This document shows, in pieces, positions 45,430 to 57,762 of a DNA stretch of 64,000 bases. The stretch lies in the NCBI GenBank assembly GCA_014529385.2, contig CM043946.1, positions 15,393,077-15,457,076 on the forward strand, read 5' to 3'. Positions within the stretch are counted from its first letter, which is position 1; each line of letters starts with the position of its first letter. The DNA is from Adiantum capillus-veneris (Eukaryota > Streptophyta > Polypodiopsida > Polypodiales > Pteridaceae). A program made the position numbers and the translations under genes. Below the pieces are notes generated by a model, which was not told the origin of the DNA, searched no databases, and was given only the letters and a program-made list of their open reading frames with translations.

Positions 45430-46004
45430 ATATTGTTCACGCATCAAGTTGCAACAAGCTATCAAGGTAAGTGTTGCTCAATTTAGCACTTCACACGCTT
45501 GCAAACATGTGAAAGAAAGCCACTAAATCTATTTCCAGCTTGACTTGCAAAGGGTGCCATTGAGGAGTTCAGAACACCTGAAAGAGATGATCCGACTCAT
45601 CCAGAGTCCCAGCCTTCTTGGCATTTTGCAAATGGGATATTTGGTCTATTTCTTTCCTTTGGACTTCTCCTCATAGGATTAAGGAGCAGGCCGAGGCTCG
45701 CGCATGGTGCTACGAAGCAGGCATGCATATGTGTTGTCTGTGTTTTGGCTTGCTTCATGTAAATTGAAAGCTGGCTATTTTTCATGACAAATGCAAGCTT
45801 ATACTAAGGGGCAAAGGGATCTTGCAATGATAAGATTGATTGGCTAAGAAAACTAATAGCATATTATGGTCTACCAATCATGGTACTTGTTGGACTAGAA
45901 TATCCTATGCACCCACAGAGCATGTGCCTACTAGCATCCCTCGACGCCTTTTCAGCCCAAATCCATGGTCCCCTGGTGTAGCCCAAAATTGGGCGATAAT
46001 CAAG
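45430..46004 (+). pseudogene. BOR-type boron transporter (SLC4 family) pseudogene fragment
   Basis: Three exon-like pieces follow the order of plant BOR proteins. The first ends LQQAIK with donor AAG|GTAAGT at 45466. After an 86-bp intron the second starts at 45553 ([11 protein letters not shown], then WHFANG and [15 protein letters not shown], a transmembrane helix). The third (about 45836-46004) has WLRKLI.YYG.PIMVLV, then IPRRLFSPNPWSPG, ending at donor AAG|GTAGGC. Known BOR proteins have closely similar blocks in this order and export borate across the plasma membrane. Frame is lost near 45700 and again near 45892, and no further exons were found to 47 kb. It therefore reads as a decayed or partial copy. 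Confidence 0.78.
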
Positions 46005-46407
46005 GTAGGCATCCAAATGAGTATATATGGAGGCACATAATGATATCTGTATAGCACTGTCCGAGAAAAATCGTTTTTCCAAACATACAAAATTTCTTTA
46101 CTAGATTTTCTCAAAAGGAGATTTTAGAAATTATGTCCTTTTTTCGGGGTTTTACACTATTTTTCTCTATTTCAATTTTCGGGGCGGAATTACTCGTTTT
46201 CCCCTAGCCTCAACCGGCATTTTTGAAATTGAAAACGGCACGATATTAAGCTTAGACACATTTTTCCTGAACACTGTTGTATAGGGTCAAGCATTAAAAA
46301 TCGCCTGCGTGTACGTCGAGTTGACAGGAAGAGCCAGTCTTCATCGCGCGTTTGTGTGGGCAGCCTACTAATTTAGTGATAAAGAGAAAGCTAGGCATTG
46401 CCTACAA

Positions 46408-46620
46408 GCACGCGTAGTAGTGCAGCGGTACGAATACAGCCTATGATAGCTAGAGGTCGCGGGTTCGTAAGAGCATCTTGAAAACGTGTTGATTATGACT
46501 GCATCTAGCCGGTTGCATGTGACTAGCAATCGGTTCTGACTGCGCTACCACGCATGTAACCCATAGGTGAAATGCAACCAAATATGAATAAGGTTGACAG
46601 CGTTATGAGGAGGCTTGCAC
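46408..46620 (+). repeat. tRNA-like SINE
   Basis: TAGTGCAGCGG (46428-46438) resembles pol III box A. GGTTCGTAAG (46462-46471), inside GGTCGCGGGTTCG, resembles box B, with tRNA-like spacing. The downstream 130 bp would be the SINE body, but its 3' end is not clear and no A-tail is seen. An intact tRNA gene is excluded because the acceptor arms do not pair. Confidence 0.45.
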
Positions 46621-46640
46621 CCTTAGGGAAAAATAACTTC

Positions 46641-46690
46641 CTGTAGCCATCCACACTGGCGTGGATTGCTACAGGTAGTTTGCAAAGCTA
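46641..46690 (+). repeat. Hairpin repeat, copy 2
   Basis: CTGTAGCCATCCAC, a 6-base loop, then GTGGATTGCTACAG gives a 14-bp stem with one mismatch, followed by GTAGTTTGCAAAG. Confidence 0.65.
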
Positions 46691-47127
46691 TCAATAGCAC
46701 ACCGTGCTCAGTGTCGAGGCCGCGCTGACCTCACCCACCTTGCAAGTCTAGTAGTTGTATCCCATCCACCAAGAGGCCTGACGTTCGGCTCATACAGCCA
46801 TTCTATTTAATATTGAAGCAGCCGTATTTTTCTCGCCACTAGATCAGGTTCAAAACATGCATAAAATGTGTGCCAAGTGGGTGAATGAAGTGAAGGACCG
46901 AATGAAAGCTTTGACGAGCTAACACCGCCATCGCTATCTCTACTGGCACCGCCACCAAGATATTTATCTCATAAACTCCTCATAATCGGCCCCATAGGAG
47001 CCTGCAATGACTTTTGAACGACCTATGAGTACTACAACACACTTCAATTAAACCCACCATATCGAATAGATGAAGCTGCAATAGGAACACAGTCATGCAC
47101 AGTAACCTTAAAGCTATGTAAAACAAA

Positions 47128-47185
47128 ACTGCCTGTAGCCATCCACATCGACGTGGATGACTATAGGTAGTTTTCAAAGGTACCT
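47128..47185 (+). repeat. Hairpin repeat, copy 3
   Basis: CTGTAGCCATCCAC, ATCGAC, GTGGATGACTATAG: the same stem with two mismatches and the same 3' tail (GTAGTTTTCAAAGGTA). Confidence 0.65.
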
Positions 47186-49599
47186 GGGAAGAGGTTTCCG
47201 CGTAGATGATGACTCTTGCCTTCCCATGAAGAAGCTTAAACGATGCCGTTAGAGACAATCGAGCTCTTGGCAGACTACAAACCGCAGGAGCCTGTGAGTT
47301 TGAGACAAGGCAAGCATAGAAGGCTTGTACCAATGCAATCGTCAAAGAACAAACATAGGCCTGAGAAGCAAGATGTACCACGAATTGGGTAAATTGAAAA
47401 TTTCTTCTGGAGATTTTCCCAGGAGAAATGCAAGGCAGACGATTGGGTTTGGGTTTCTGAAGGGTAGGTGAAAATTGCCATTATTGTACAGTAATGACAG
47501 GCATGTTTTTGTTTGGACAGTTCGGGAAAATTGTTTTTAAATATTTGATCTCACTTTGTAGAAATTTTATATAGTGAAAATTTTATATTAAAGAACATGA
47601 TTGACGAGTACGGGCACATGAACGTGCAAACCTCCAAAGGCGGCTTGTAGTTATGACTAGAATTTCAAGTTAAAAAATTTGGATGAAATTTAAAACTTTG
47701 GTTCAACCCGTTGTTGCAATCTGTACACTACCACTACTTTATTTGTCGTTTGTATCAATATTTCTAAAATTGTGCTTGTCACACTATTAATCCATGGGGA
47801 GATGCATTACAATTTTGGGCCACAACATGAACATAAGCTAGTGCTAATTTTTGAAAGTAGATTTTATCTGCTAGCATTTGCTTCTGTGCAAGAACATTTT
47901 GAGCTTTGTGATGCCAATTTCTATCTTTAACCGCTAACATTATTTGGACCGCAAGTAAAGCAGGAGGCTATAATATCAGATGATGGTGAGAAAACTTTTA
48001 TGAAGCTTGTGATCTGCACCAGTTCTACAAGGTAGATGTTAGAAGTGGGATCAAATTGGTGCAGGCATTGACAGAGTTTCTCAAGACAAGAAAGACAACA
48101 ATGGAGATCATTTTAATGATTATCTACACAACATAGATCACTCAGATCAACACGAGTGTAATTGACATGATTTAATGCATGCCACTTGCAAATCGATTTA
48201 TATATTTCACTCCATCAAGCCAAGAAGGTGGTCTAGACTGATCATGAACTCCCAGCTAAACATGATGGCTACATTGCGTTTGAATTGAATTGCCACCAGC
48301 TAGTGATTCTTCAGGTTATGGTTATGGGTGTTACATTTTTTACCATATTTTCTTGATCGTACAATACATCTTTTTTGTCGATTTCATTGTTGATAATGTA
48401 AGGTTTTTGGCACGTGTGAGTGATTGAACAATTGGGAAAGATTTTCCTAACGTAAAGAAACTATGAAGGGATTGTTTCTAACCACCAGCAAAAATCAAAT
48501 ATGTATATAACAAAAATATTGCGCAAGGGTGTCACATGTACAAAACATCACAAGTTTTGCTCGGATTTTGGGATTTCTCCTTTCAAGCTAAGAATTGCTT
48601 GGATATAATTTTCCGAGTTTTGGGGCTATAATAGTGCTATTAATAGGGCTTAAATTTCACAAATTTGTTGGGTTTAAATGCTACACTTATGTTGACTGAA
48701 ATTTCAGCAAAAATAGCTTTACATGAACATGGTCTGGGACAAAAGTTCTTATACTTCTATATTTATGCAAAAACTCAATTTGGTGAAGGTAAGTATACAT
48801 TAGTGAATTCAAAATTGTAAACTACTTTTTGATGCTATCCTTTTTTGTGAATAAATGCATAATTATTGAAACAAGTGTTAGTAATTTACTTCAAAAAAAC
48901 TCCAATGTTTTTTTAAAAGAGCCTGAATCCTCATGTGGGGGTCTCAGATGAGATGGTGTTAGATTGGACTTTTGAAAATTGATCCAATTTACAATGGAGA
49001 TGTTGTTTGATTTTTTTGGGTTTAAAAGATGTGAACGTTGTAGTAAATGACTCAATCTCTAAACATAATACTTGATCTATGCTAGGTTGTTAGATTTTGA
49101 TGTAATTTTTGACACCGATAATAAGGGGGAGGGAGTCCTTGACACCTACCTGTCTTCCCAAGTAATGCCACTTCTGATGGGCTTGTGTTTCTTGGATGGT
49201 GACCGGTAAGAGGTTCCTTACTTGGGGTTACAACAAGAACTACATCGATAAAAGGAGATCTTCTTCCGTTACTCGATTTTATTTTTTATGATTAAAACAT
49301 AATCCTTGTAGATTCTCCTAGGATAATATACTCACTCAGTACAATTTCATGCTTTTGCTCGGTTCTATCTCTTTATGATTAATCCTTTTAAATTCTTCTT
49401 TGATAATTGTATACTTAGATAGTATAATATCATTCAATCATAGATTCAAAAGTTTTCTGTATGTACATGATCTTTTATTACTCTAACAATGTTCTCTTGT
49501 AAAATTTGATTTATCTTAAGTATGCATGTTTTATATGGTGTTTAGTCCCACTGTATGGGTTTAATAGTTTGTAAAATCAAACTATTGTTAGGTATTCAA

Positions 49600-49600
<1 letters not shown>
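47186..49600. other. Unrecognised AT-rich sequence
   Basis: No gene, RNA or repeat structure was identified. The minus-strand frame at 46980-47381 spans hairpin copy 3 and shows no known domain. Confidence 0.45.
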
Positions 49601-49691
<91 letters not shown>

Positions 49692-50050
49692 TGGTACACG
49701 CTTTGATTATTTGAACCATGGCCTCCTTTCCCCTTAAAAACTATCCCTAACTAGCTTATGGTTTCCTTGCACCAAGAGCACTCTTATACTCTCTTACCCT
49801 CATTCGAGCCATATAGTTAGGAACACTGCACCAATCTTTTTTTCTAAAAGGGTTTTTTTTACACCTACCTCGCTGGGTGGCTAGTTTTTGGCTTTATGCA
49901 TGGTTGCCTCTTATTTTTTCTTTCTCCCCGTGGGAGTATACCCTTGAATGGGTGCATGGTAAAAAAACCTAGAAATGGTTAAGTTGACCATGGCAATTGA
50001 ATTCCCCTATATTCTTCTCGTCCTACCTAGGACCTCTTCACGCCCTTACA

Positions 50051-50094
<44 letters not shown>

Positions 50095-50890
50095 CCCCCC
50101 CGCCACATTACTTGCAATTGGGTGTCTCAACTCACATGCACAAAAATCCGAACTATCGTACTCCTAGCCTCCACTGAGGCGACTGCATTTGCTTCACATT
50201 TGGAATACCGCACTGGCGATTCATTCAAATCGTGGTGGGAGTTATTGCCCGGAGCATGTCATGATGCCTCGACCTTGCGTAATTGCTTTATAAAGAGGTG
50301 AGGGTTCTTTTTTCCCCTCACTTAGCCCTTTTTTGGATATGTGTGTGTATGTGAAAGAGAGGAAGTGAGTTTGTTGCCGCTTACTGAGTTGACATGGAGC
50401 TTATGGAGCAACCCTCATAGGTTTGTGATTACCTTGCTTGGTTTCGTTGATAACATATATTGTGGCATATTGATGAAGTACTGCACTCTGTTGAAGTTTC
50501 TATCTGCATACGGAATAGTGTACTCTGTTTTGATTTTTGCAATGAAATAAGGCACTTATGTTTTGTATATTACTCTCGATAATTAGAAAAATGGGTTTTT
50601 TTCTGATGGTTTATTTCTTCACTGTTGCCGTGGCAGGTTTATTTCATCACTATTGCCGTGGTTGGTGCATACTTTGTAAAACAACTATTTTTTTATAACT
50701 CTATACTGTAGCTATTTTTTATTGTACGTTGACTCTTGACATTTAGTTGATACCAAGATCAATACAAAAACCTCACATATGTGCCTAATAAAGCTTTTGA
50801 CGATGATAATGGGCTCGTGCATAAAGCTTCCGTATGTATGGGTGGGCACGTGCGTGTGCATGCACACGCGCGCGCGCGCACACACACACA

Positions 50891-50948
<58 letters not shown>
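49601..50948. repeat. CA, CT and mixed alternating microsatellites
   Basis: (CA)n lies at 49601-49688, (CT)n at about 50055-50092 followed by a C run, and a strict purine-pyrimidine alternating tract (CG/CA) at 50846-50893 that continues as (TA)n to 50948. The DNA between them has no recognised gene; the segment at 50280-50400 resembles 52940-53030, a diverged repeat. Confidence 0.9.
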
Positions 50949-50950
<2 letters not shown>

Positions 50951-51960
50951 ATTTACCTCTGTTAAACTAGGACTCACTTGCTAGCTAATGTTTTTTTTTT
51001 CAAAACCCGGCTTGACCTTATGGCCTACATGGACATGAATGCACATAATGCTTGAGAAAATGGCTTGTCTATGATCTCCTTTGGTTTTGTGGGTAAACAC
51101 CATGTATAGTTACTTGTACGGTCCTCAATAGGAAAATCTTGCTTATGCTAGGCTTGTTGGACCTGGTGGTTATACTGCCTTGAGGATGATTACTAAAAGG
51201 CTGAACCTTTCACTTTTCTCAATGAAGAATATGGACTTTTTTCCTCCACTTGGGACCTACACATATACCCTATGCTTGATATTTTGTGGATAGACTGGGG
51301 TGCGAATCTGGCTTATGCTATGCTTATGTAAGTTGATGATTATAGTGTCTTGTGGGTGATTACCTTACATTTTTTGCCTCAGGTGTATGGGGACTTTTGA
51401 TGCTGTGACTATTTTAGGACTTGTAGTGTCCTTGATTTTAAAGCATTTGGATTTTCACCTCCTAACAAAGTCACTTGATCAATTTACTTGGCTTGATTGC
51501 TACATCTAGCTACAATCCGCTAAGTTTCCTGAGCCCATTATTACACTTTTGTTAAGATGCTATTTTTGCATGCTATCCTGTAGCTATTGTTGTTGCCTTT
51601 TAATATCTTGATAGAGTGAACAGTTATCTTTTCCTGTGGTAATTATCTGAAGTATTTACCTTTCTTTGGTCTCAATGGGAGAATCTGGGTCTATTGTACA
51701 CAATGGAGCTGATGGTTATACTATTTTGTAACTAAGCTTGTGAAGGTTTGCCTTGCTTTGGCTACTTCCCTTGCTTATGCAATACTTGTTAGAACTGATG
51801 GGTTTTTTTTTGAGAATGATTACCATAAGTCATCACCTGCATGGAAATCCGGTTGATTTACAGTTAACACCATCTTTATTCACACTAATGGAATAATTTT
51901 CTAAGTGGAATCTTCATGTTTAATGACTCACTCAGTGTGGCTAAATATGGCTTATGCTAG
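50949..51960. repeat. Degenerate repeat with approx. 170-bp spacing
   Basis: The word GCTTATGCTAGGC or a variant appears at 51141, 51311, 51773 and 51950, with nearby phrases such as TGATGGTTATAGTGTCTTG and GATTACC repeating. Spacings are 170, 462 and 177 bp. It is a weak, decayed array; no coding frame is supported. Confidence 0.4.
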
Positions 51961-51996
51961 GCATGCGCACGCGTGCGCACGCACGCACGCGCACGT

Positions 51997-52082
<86 letters not shown>

Positions 52083-52258
52083 GCACACACATACACACAC
52101 TTACACTTGTCACTGACCCCCCTTTATTGTTTATTACTGATACTCTTATTTTCAATGTAATCCCAAAGCACTTGCTAAACTTTTATCATATCCCAGAAGA
52201 TTTGATCATTCTACTAATATTCACGCACACGCACACGCACACGCACACGCACACGCAT

Positions 52259-52345
<87 letters not shown>

Positions 52346-52480
52346 ACTTGTCACTGATCCCCATTTATGGTTTATTACTGATTCTCTTATTTTCATTGTA
52401 ATCCCAAAGCACTTGCTAAACTTTGACCACCCCAGAAGATCTAGTCATATCCCAAAATATTTGATCATTCTACTAATACT
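51961..52480. repeat. Duplicated unit of alternating CA/CG tract plus spacer
   Basis: A 121-bp strictly purine-pyrimidine alternating tract (51961-52081, CG-rich start then CA) is followed by a spacer at 52107-52220. A second tract (52222-52343) is followed by a diverged copy of the same spacer (about 52346-52480, with ACTTGTCACTGA and AATCCCAAAGCACTTGC). This is a local tandem duplication of about 245 bp. Confidence 0.85.
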
Positions 52481-53226
52481 TATACCTTGTGAGTATTCTT
52501 TCTACTCCTAAGGCCTGAGTGGAAATTTGTTTCTTACTTATATATGGTTATACCTCCTACTACAATTGCTGCTTCTTAGTCTTGACCCTCTAAAAGTGGA
52601 CTCCCTCACCTACCTATCAATGACTCCCTGTGAAGGTGAAGGCTTGTTGTGGAAACCAAAAGAACTTTCTAAGTCTATATTTATTTTGGATAAATACCCT
52701 TATCAATTCCTGTCTTCCTACTATTAATCATGGTAAGTGTCTTTCTACCAATTGATTGTGGGGCTTTTTTGGCACTTCTTATGGTGTGGTGGGAACTCCC
52801 TCACCACCATAAAGAGGGGATGCAGTAACATGTACCCTCATTTTACCTGCAACTCCTGTATGCCAAGATATGGTGGAGATGTAGTAGTTGGCTAGGTTTG
52901 AGTCAATACAACTACCGCGTGTATACTCTTACAACGATGCTGCTTATTTAAAGGTGATGGATTCTCACCTCCCTCACTTAGCCTTGCATTTATGTGGGTG
53001 TGTTTGTGTTTGAGAAAGAGAGTGAGGGCCATGTGTACGATCAACTGCTGTTCTCTGTGGTGTATGAATACTTTTGAGCAAGCGACTGCTTCTGAGGTGC
53101 TCTTTCAATGTCATCTCAAAACTACTAAATGCCACTGCTTCGCATATAATGGCAAGGTTCGTATATAAATACTTAATGTTGGTGATTAAGGTATTCATTG
53201 TGCAAAGGATGGTGAATCTTTTGGCC
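52481..53226. other. Unrecognised sequence
   Basis: No gene was recognised. The end (about 52940-53030) is a diverged copy of 50290-50400. Confidence 0.4.
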
Positions 53227-53231
53227 ATGTG

Positions 53232-53424
53232 CATTGGGGTAAAGCCCCATGTTGCCGGTTAGGCCAGGTGTCCACCCACTATACTTATTCATTATGTACA
53301 TAATAGAATAAGGGGGCTCACATATTGAAGGTGAGTTTTTAGCCCCTGCAAACACAAGGTCTCCTCTTCTCCTCTCTTCTCCATTGCTGCACACACTCAC
53401 ACACGCTCCCGCTCACGCACTTCA
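53232..53424 (+). repeat. 5' LTR of the decayed copia element
   Basis: This 193-bp repeat matches 56075-56265 and ends ...CACTTCA two bases before the primer site. Confidence 0.85.
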
Positions 53425-53426
53425 AC

Positions 53427-53438
53427 TGGTATCAGAGC
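53427..53438 (+). promoter_or_regulatory. Primer-binding site, initiator-Met type
   Basis: TGGTATCAGAGC matches the plant initiator-Met tRNA 3' end exactly. Confidence 0.85.
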
Positions 53439-53616
53439 TCATGGCGATTGCGGAGAGCACGGCAACATTGTGGTGAAGATTACGGTGAAGCTATGAATTT
53501 TTCAGCATCGTTTTGAAGCAGAATTTTGGATGAGAAAAGATCAATTTTCAGCTTGATTCCCACGATCCTTACCTAAAACGTCGTGGTATACAACTTTCCA
53601 ATTGAAAGTTGTAGAC

Positions 53617-53725
53617 CACAAGGTCTCCTCTCCTCCTCTCTTCTTCATTGCTGCACACACTCGCACACGCTCCCGCTCGTGCACTTCAACTGGTATCAGA
53701 GCTCATGGAGATTGCGGAGAGAAAA
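53617..53725 (+). repeat. Internal duplicate of LTR end plus primer site
   Basis: The last 70 or so bases of the LTR, the primer site (53691-53702) and the following GCTCATGG-GATTGCGGAGAG recur about 264 bp downstream of the first copy. The element therefore carries two primer sites. Confidence 0.8.
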
Positions 53726-55020
53726 GATCATTTTCAGCTTGATTCCCATTAGCCTTACCGAAAACATCGTGGTCTACAAGGCTATAAATTTCTACAGATC
53801 TGTTTTGACTTATAAAAACATCCCATTTCAGGTCCATTTCAATTACTCTAGACAGTTCTTTGAGATCTACAACTTTGCAGAAGGACTTTTTTGCAAATTC
53901 TGAACGGTTTGGGAGATATTGGTTGATCGACTGTAGGGTGTTCGGAAAGTTAAAGATTATGTATGCCTATTGTGGTGATTTGCTACATTCCGAAAGCTCG
54001 GATTAAGCTTTGTCATTCGCGCATTGATGTTTTTCTCTCAGTGAAGCGAGTGTGGGTTGAGCTTTTCAACAAATTTATACGCATACGTTGAGAACACTTT
54101 GTGGATGTATGCATTCTTGTGGACTCTCAGGATTTGAGAGTGGATTCATCACAGGTTATGTACATTTTGTGCGATTGAGCAGATTCTATAAAGTGTGGTG
54201 CACAGATTTACAACGAGTTTTGCAAGCATTTTTGGCATGATTGTGAGCTGAATTTTCAGTGGATTTGGATGCTCATTTGATACAAATTTGGTGTATGCTT
54301 GGTGCTCATTTATATTGCCATGTGGATGCACATAATGGGCACTTTTTGGCGGATGATATTTTTCGCCTTGCAATGGCTTATGTGGGCTGATTTTCAGTTG
54401 TTTTGAGCATCAATTTGTGCCATATTTTGGTTGGTTTGCATCCAAGTTTATGCTAGTATATGCTTTGCTTGTAGAGTGCGGTTGATGCACTTTGTGTTTC
54501 GGATTACAGGATTGTGTCCAAGTTTAGAGAGTTGAGACTTTGATGCAGCTCATATATGCTTGAGTGCAAATTTTCGCATGATTTGCTCATGGTTTTGAGC
54601 ATGTTTATGGCATGTATGGTTATTACGGTTAGATAGCCAAAACTGCCAAAACTCTGCCGGATTTTTCTTACGAATTTATTTGTTTATGTGCATGGTTTGC
54701 AGTCGTGCTTTGATTGCATTTGGCACTCAGTGGTTGCTTTGACATAGTGTTTTGGCATAGCATTGTGAGAGTCTTTGCTCACTAGATTATGTCATTTGCC
54801 ATGTATACGATAATGTCTTCAGGAAGGAGATTGTTGATGCTAGATTCATCGGCTACCGCATAGCGATCTTGGATTAGACCAGACTTTTTGAATCATTTGA
54901 GTGGTCTTTTTCACTCGTTTCATTACATTGACCGCCATATTTGCTAACAGTTCTCTTAGACAGCTTATGCCAGCTTATGCTAGCTTATGTTGTATTTTGA
55001 CAATACTTGGTGTATGAGTT

Positions 55021-56074
55021 AGCCAGACTTTGGTATGCTTGGACGTGTGTGTCTAGCTGTTGGTTCAGTGCATGCCATAGTTAGTGCAGGAGATGTCAGA
55101 CTATCATTGCTGAGTGGTGCATCATATGTGTTGCGAGATGTACATCATGTTCCAAGTTTGACGCAAATCTTGATCTCTGTGAGTCAGTTGCGAGATAGTA
55201 GATGCTAGGTAGTGCTGGACAAGCACAATTTCAGATTGCATTGTGTATAGCTAGTCATAGTAGCGAGAGGTTAGCGCTAGTGTTGGCACGATTCATGTGA
55301 TGCGAGTACGTAACGTGTGAGACATCACAGTCTTTGTGAGATCCAACCATGAAGAGAGACGAGGCATGTTTCTTTTGCAGATACACTGCATGATGCTCCA
55401 GTTTGTGAGTATGTTGAGACAATTGTGCAGAAGGGTTTTTCATTCATGTATGTGATGATGGATATGGATGGCTTGACCGCTGAGGATTCAGTCGTGATTC
55501 AGTCATTCATGGATATGCTTAGGCTAGAGGTTGATGCGTGTGAGTTGGAGCTACGCATTGCTGTTGCCACACAAGGCTCAAGACGACTGACAAATGCTCT
55601 TGGTACGCATGTGACATGCGATGGACACGAGGATGGATTCCAGTGATCGGAGTTCGGGTGTCAAGGTGATTTCCATGAGTGGAGTTCTGAGCCAGATTTG
55701 ACTGAGATGGTCAAATTGACGGATATTGCCACGATTGCATCAGCAATCGGGAGTCTCATGTACAAGATACTGACCTCAAGACCCGAGATTGCATTTACGG
55801 TAGGTGCATTTGTAGTGGGAGCAGTTAGCCATGCAATGGATGATATTGGCCTTGAGCATAGGGGTACTTTGCAGTGTATGGTGAGATACCTACAAGATGT
55901 GTGCGGCTTTGGTAAAGAGTATGTCAATCGCTCTATACTTTCTCTACAATTAGAGCTTGATGCACACAAATTCAGTGAGCCAGTGGACGTTGGCTACATA
56001 CTTGTGATGGCCTTATATATGTTTTGTACGGTTTTCTTTTCTCTCACGGCCACATTGGCCTTTACATGTGAGGT
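55021..56074 (+). pseudogene. Decayed copia protease/pol remnant
   Basis: Translation in changing frames gives a copia protease-like end near 55100-55200, then an RNase H-like segment in the frame 55698-56105 (ASAIGSLMY, TRPEIAFTVG, MVRYLQ). Integrase and most of RT are absent between them, so an internal deletion has occurred. The frame runs into the 3' LTR. It cannot encode working enzymes. Confidence 0.75.
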
Positions 56075-56265
56075 TGTTGGGGTAAAGCCCCATGTGGCCT
56101 GTTAGATCAGGTGCCCACCCACTATATTTATTCATTATGTACATAATAGAATAAGGGGGCTTACATATTACAAGTGAGTTTTTAGCCCCCGCAAACACAA
56201 GGTCTCCTCTTCTCCTCTCTTCTCCATTGCTGCACACACTCACACGCTCCCGCTTGCACACTTCA
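56075..56265 (+). repeat. 3' LTR of the decayed copia element
   Basis: It begins TGTTGGGG, ends CACTTCA and is followed by the ATGTG duplication. No clear polypurine tract precedes it. Confidence 0.85.
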
Positions 56266-56270
56266 ATGTG

Positions 56271-57544
56271 TAGGTTGAATAATGATGATGCTTGACTGTA
56301 GCCTGTTAACTATACATAATGGTCATAAAACCAGTCTAAACATTGTTTTTTTCTTTGGAAAATTGTCTTGGATGCTTGCGTGGGAGCACTAGAAATAAAT
56401 CCGGGTTGGATAAGTTAAAGGCTACACGGCGTACTTATAGTCCTCAAAATTTGATACTTCTTTGATAATCTACTAGTTTTGTTTTAGATTTTTTTTTGAG
56501 AACTTGTTGTAAGCAGGAGGCTTTCGTGGTTTGGATATCGTTCTGAACATTGTTATTTTTTTGTGGAAACTAACCAAGGAACACCAAAAATTAATTTTAG
56601 GGTGGTTGGCCTATTAACATTACTCCTGTATGATATTTTTCTCTGATTTTTTTTGAAATTTGATTGCTAATACGTATTGGCATTTAGGATCATGTTTTTT
56701 ACCTCTAATATTTGATGTGACTGAGACACTCATAATAATTTTCAAGCATGAGAGTGCCATGTTGATCCATTGATAGAGATCGTGTACACCTTAATTGATA
56801 CTTTGCTTTGAAAAAAATGAAAATTTGGACTATTGTACACCGTCTTTTGGACTCTTATAAGTTCTTTTCATGTCTATGAACATGGCAAGTAACATACTTA
56901 CGTGTTGCTTTACATGGATCGGTAAAGTTGATGCTATGAGTTAACTCCAGACTCATGATTTTTTCTCAATCCTTACATGCTTTTCAATTGTGGTGGTTGT
57001 GCAAGGCATTGGGACAAGTGCATGGCATGACTAGATATTCTAAGAACATAATGAAAGTTTATTAAAAAACACTTTAAGAGGGAACTTAACATGATTAAAT
57101 TTGGAACTTATAAGAAAAACTATAGATGAGTTAAAGTCTAAAAAATAACTTTTGTTATGCCACTTGAATCAGAAGGAGTGATGGTTTTCTGATTGCTTAC
57201 AAAATCCACATAATAGTAATTTTTTTTCAGATAGTAGTTTAAATTAAAATATTTTTAAGTAGAACAAGAATAACAACTGATAGGTTTATTGACACTTGTA
57301 ATACATATTCAAAGTTAACAAATATGTTGTTTTGTTTATATGGATGCATGTGAGAATGCTATCTTTACTTAAAGGTATTTTTGCTTAGCTGCTGTCCGAC
57401 TTTGAATATCCTTGCTATTCAACCTAAATGATCTCCATAACTCTATTTCTTTTGTATAGAATCATTGGAATGATGCCTCATTCTTATTATATTGTACAAA
57501 AGTGAATTTATGATTGAATCTAAATCTCTGCCTAGTTATCTAAA
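56271..57544. other. Unrecognised AT-rich sequence
   Basis: No gene was recognised. The part at 57240-57540 is a diverged copy of the CA-tailed repeat at 41.9-42.8 kb. Confidence 0.45.
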
Positions 57545-57622
57545 ACCAGTTGTCTTTTAAACGTTATGTTCTTTTGTGTATATGTATTAAGTTTAATACA
57601 ACAACAACACGCGCACGCGCGG

Positions 57623-57695
<73 letters not shown>

Positions 57696-57762
57696 TGTCT
57701 TTTAAACGTTATGTTCTTTTGTGTATATGTATTAAGTTTAATACAAAAACAACAACAACAAC

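Larger units (their letters stand above)
53232..56265 (+). mobile_element. Decayed Ty1/copia element with TSD ATGTG
   Basis: LTRs at 53232-53424 and 56075-56265 (about 190 bp, visibly diverged) enclose decayed internal DNA. ATGTG flanks both ends (53227-53231 and 56266-56270). A perfect initiator-Met primer site TGGTATCAGAGC follows the left LTR (53427-53438). The left LTR begins CATTGGGG where the right begins TGTTGGGG, so its terminal TG has mutated. Internal coding remnants fit copia: a protease end (DVHHVP...LISVSQL near 55150) and RNase H (SAIGSLMY...TRPEIAFTVG near 55740). Most RT and integrase sequence is missing. Confidence 0.85.

Noticed and set aside
46408-46475. Functional tRNA gene
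   Set aside because: Only promoter-like boxes are present; the arms do not fold into a cloverleaf.
49150-49215. 5S rRNA-like words (TTGGATGGTGACC)
   Set aside because: The match is short and isolated, without the rest of the 5S sequence.
51905-52357. His/Thr-rich 150-codon frame
   Set aside because: It is produced by CA microsatellites.
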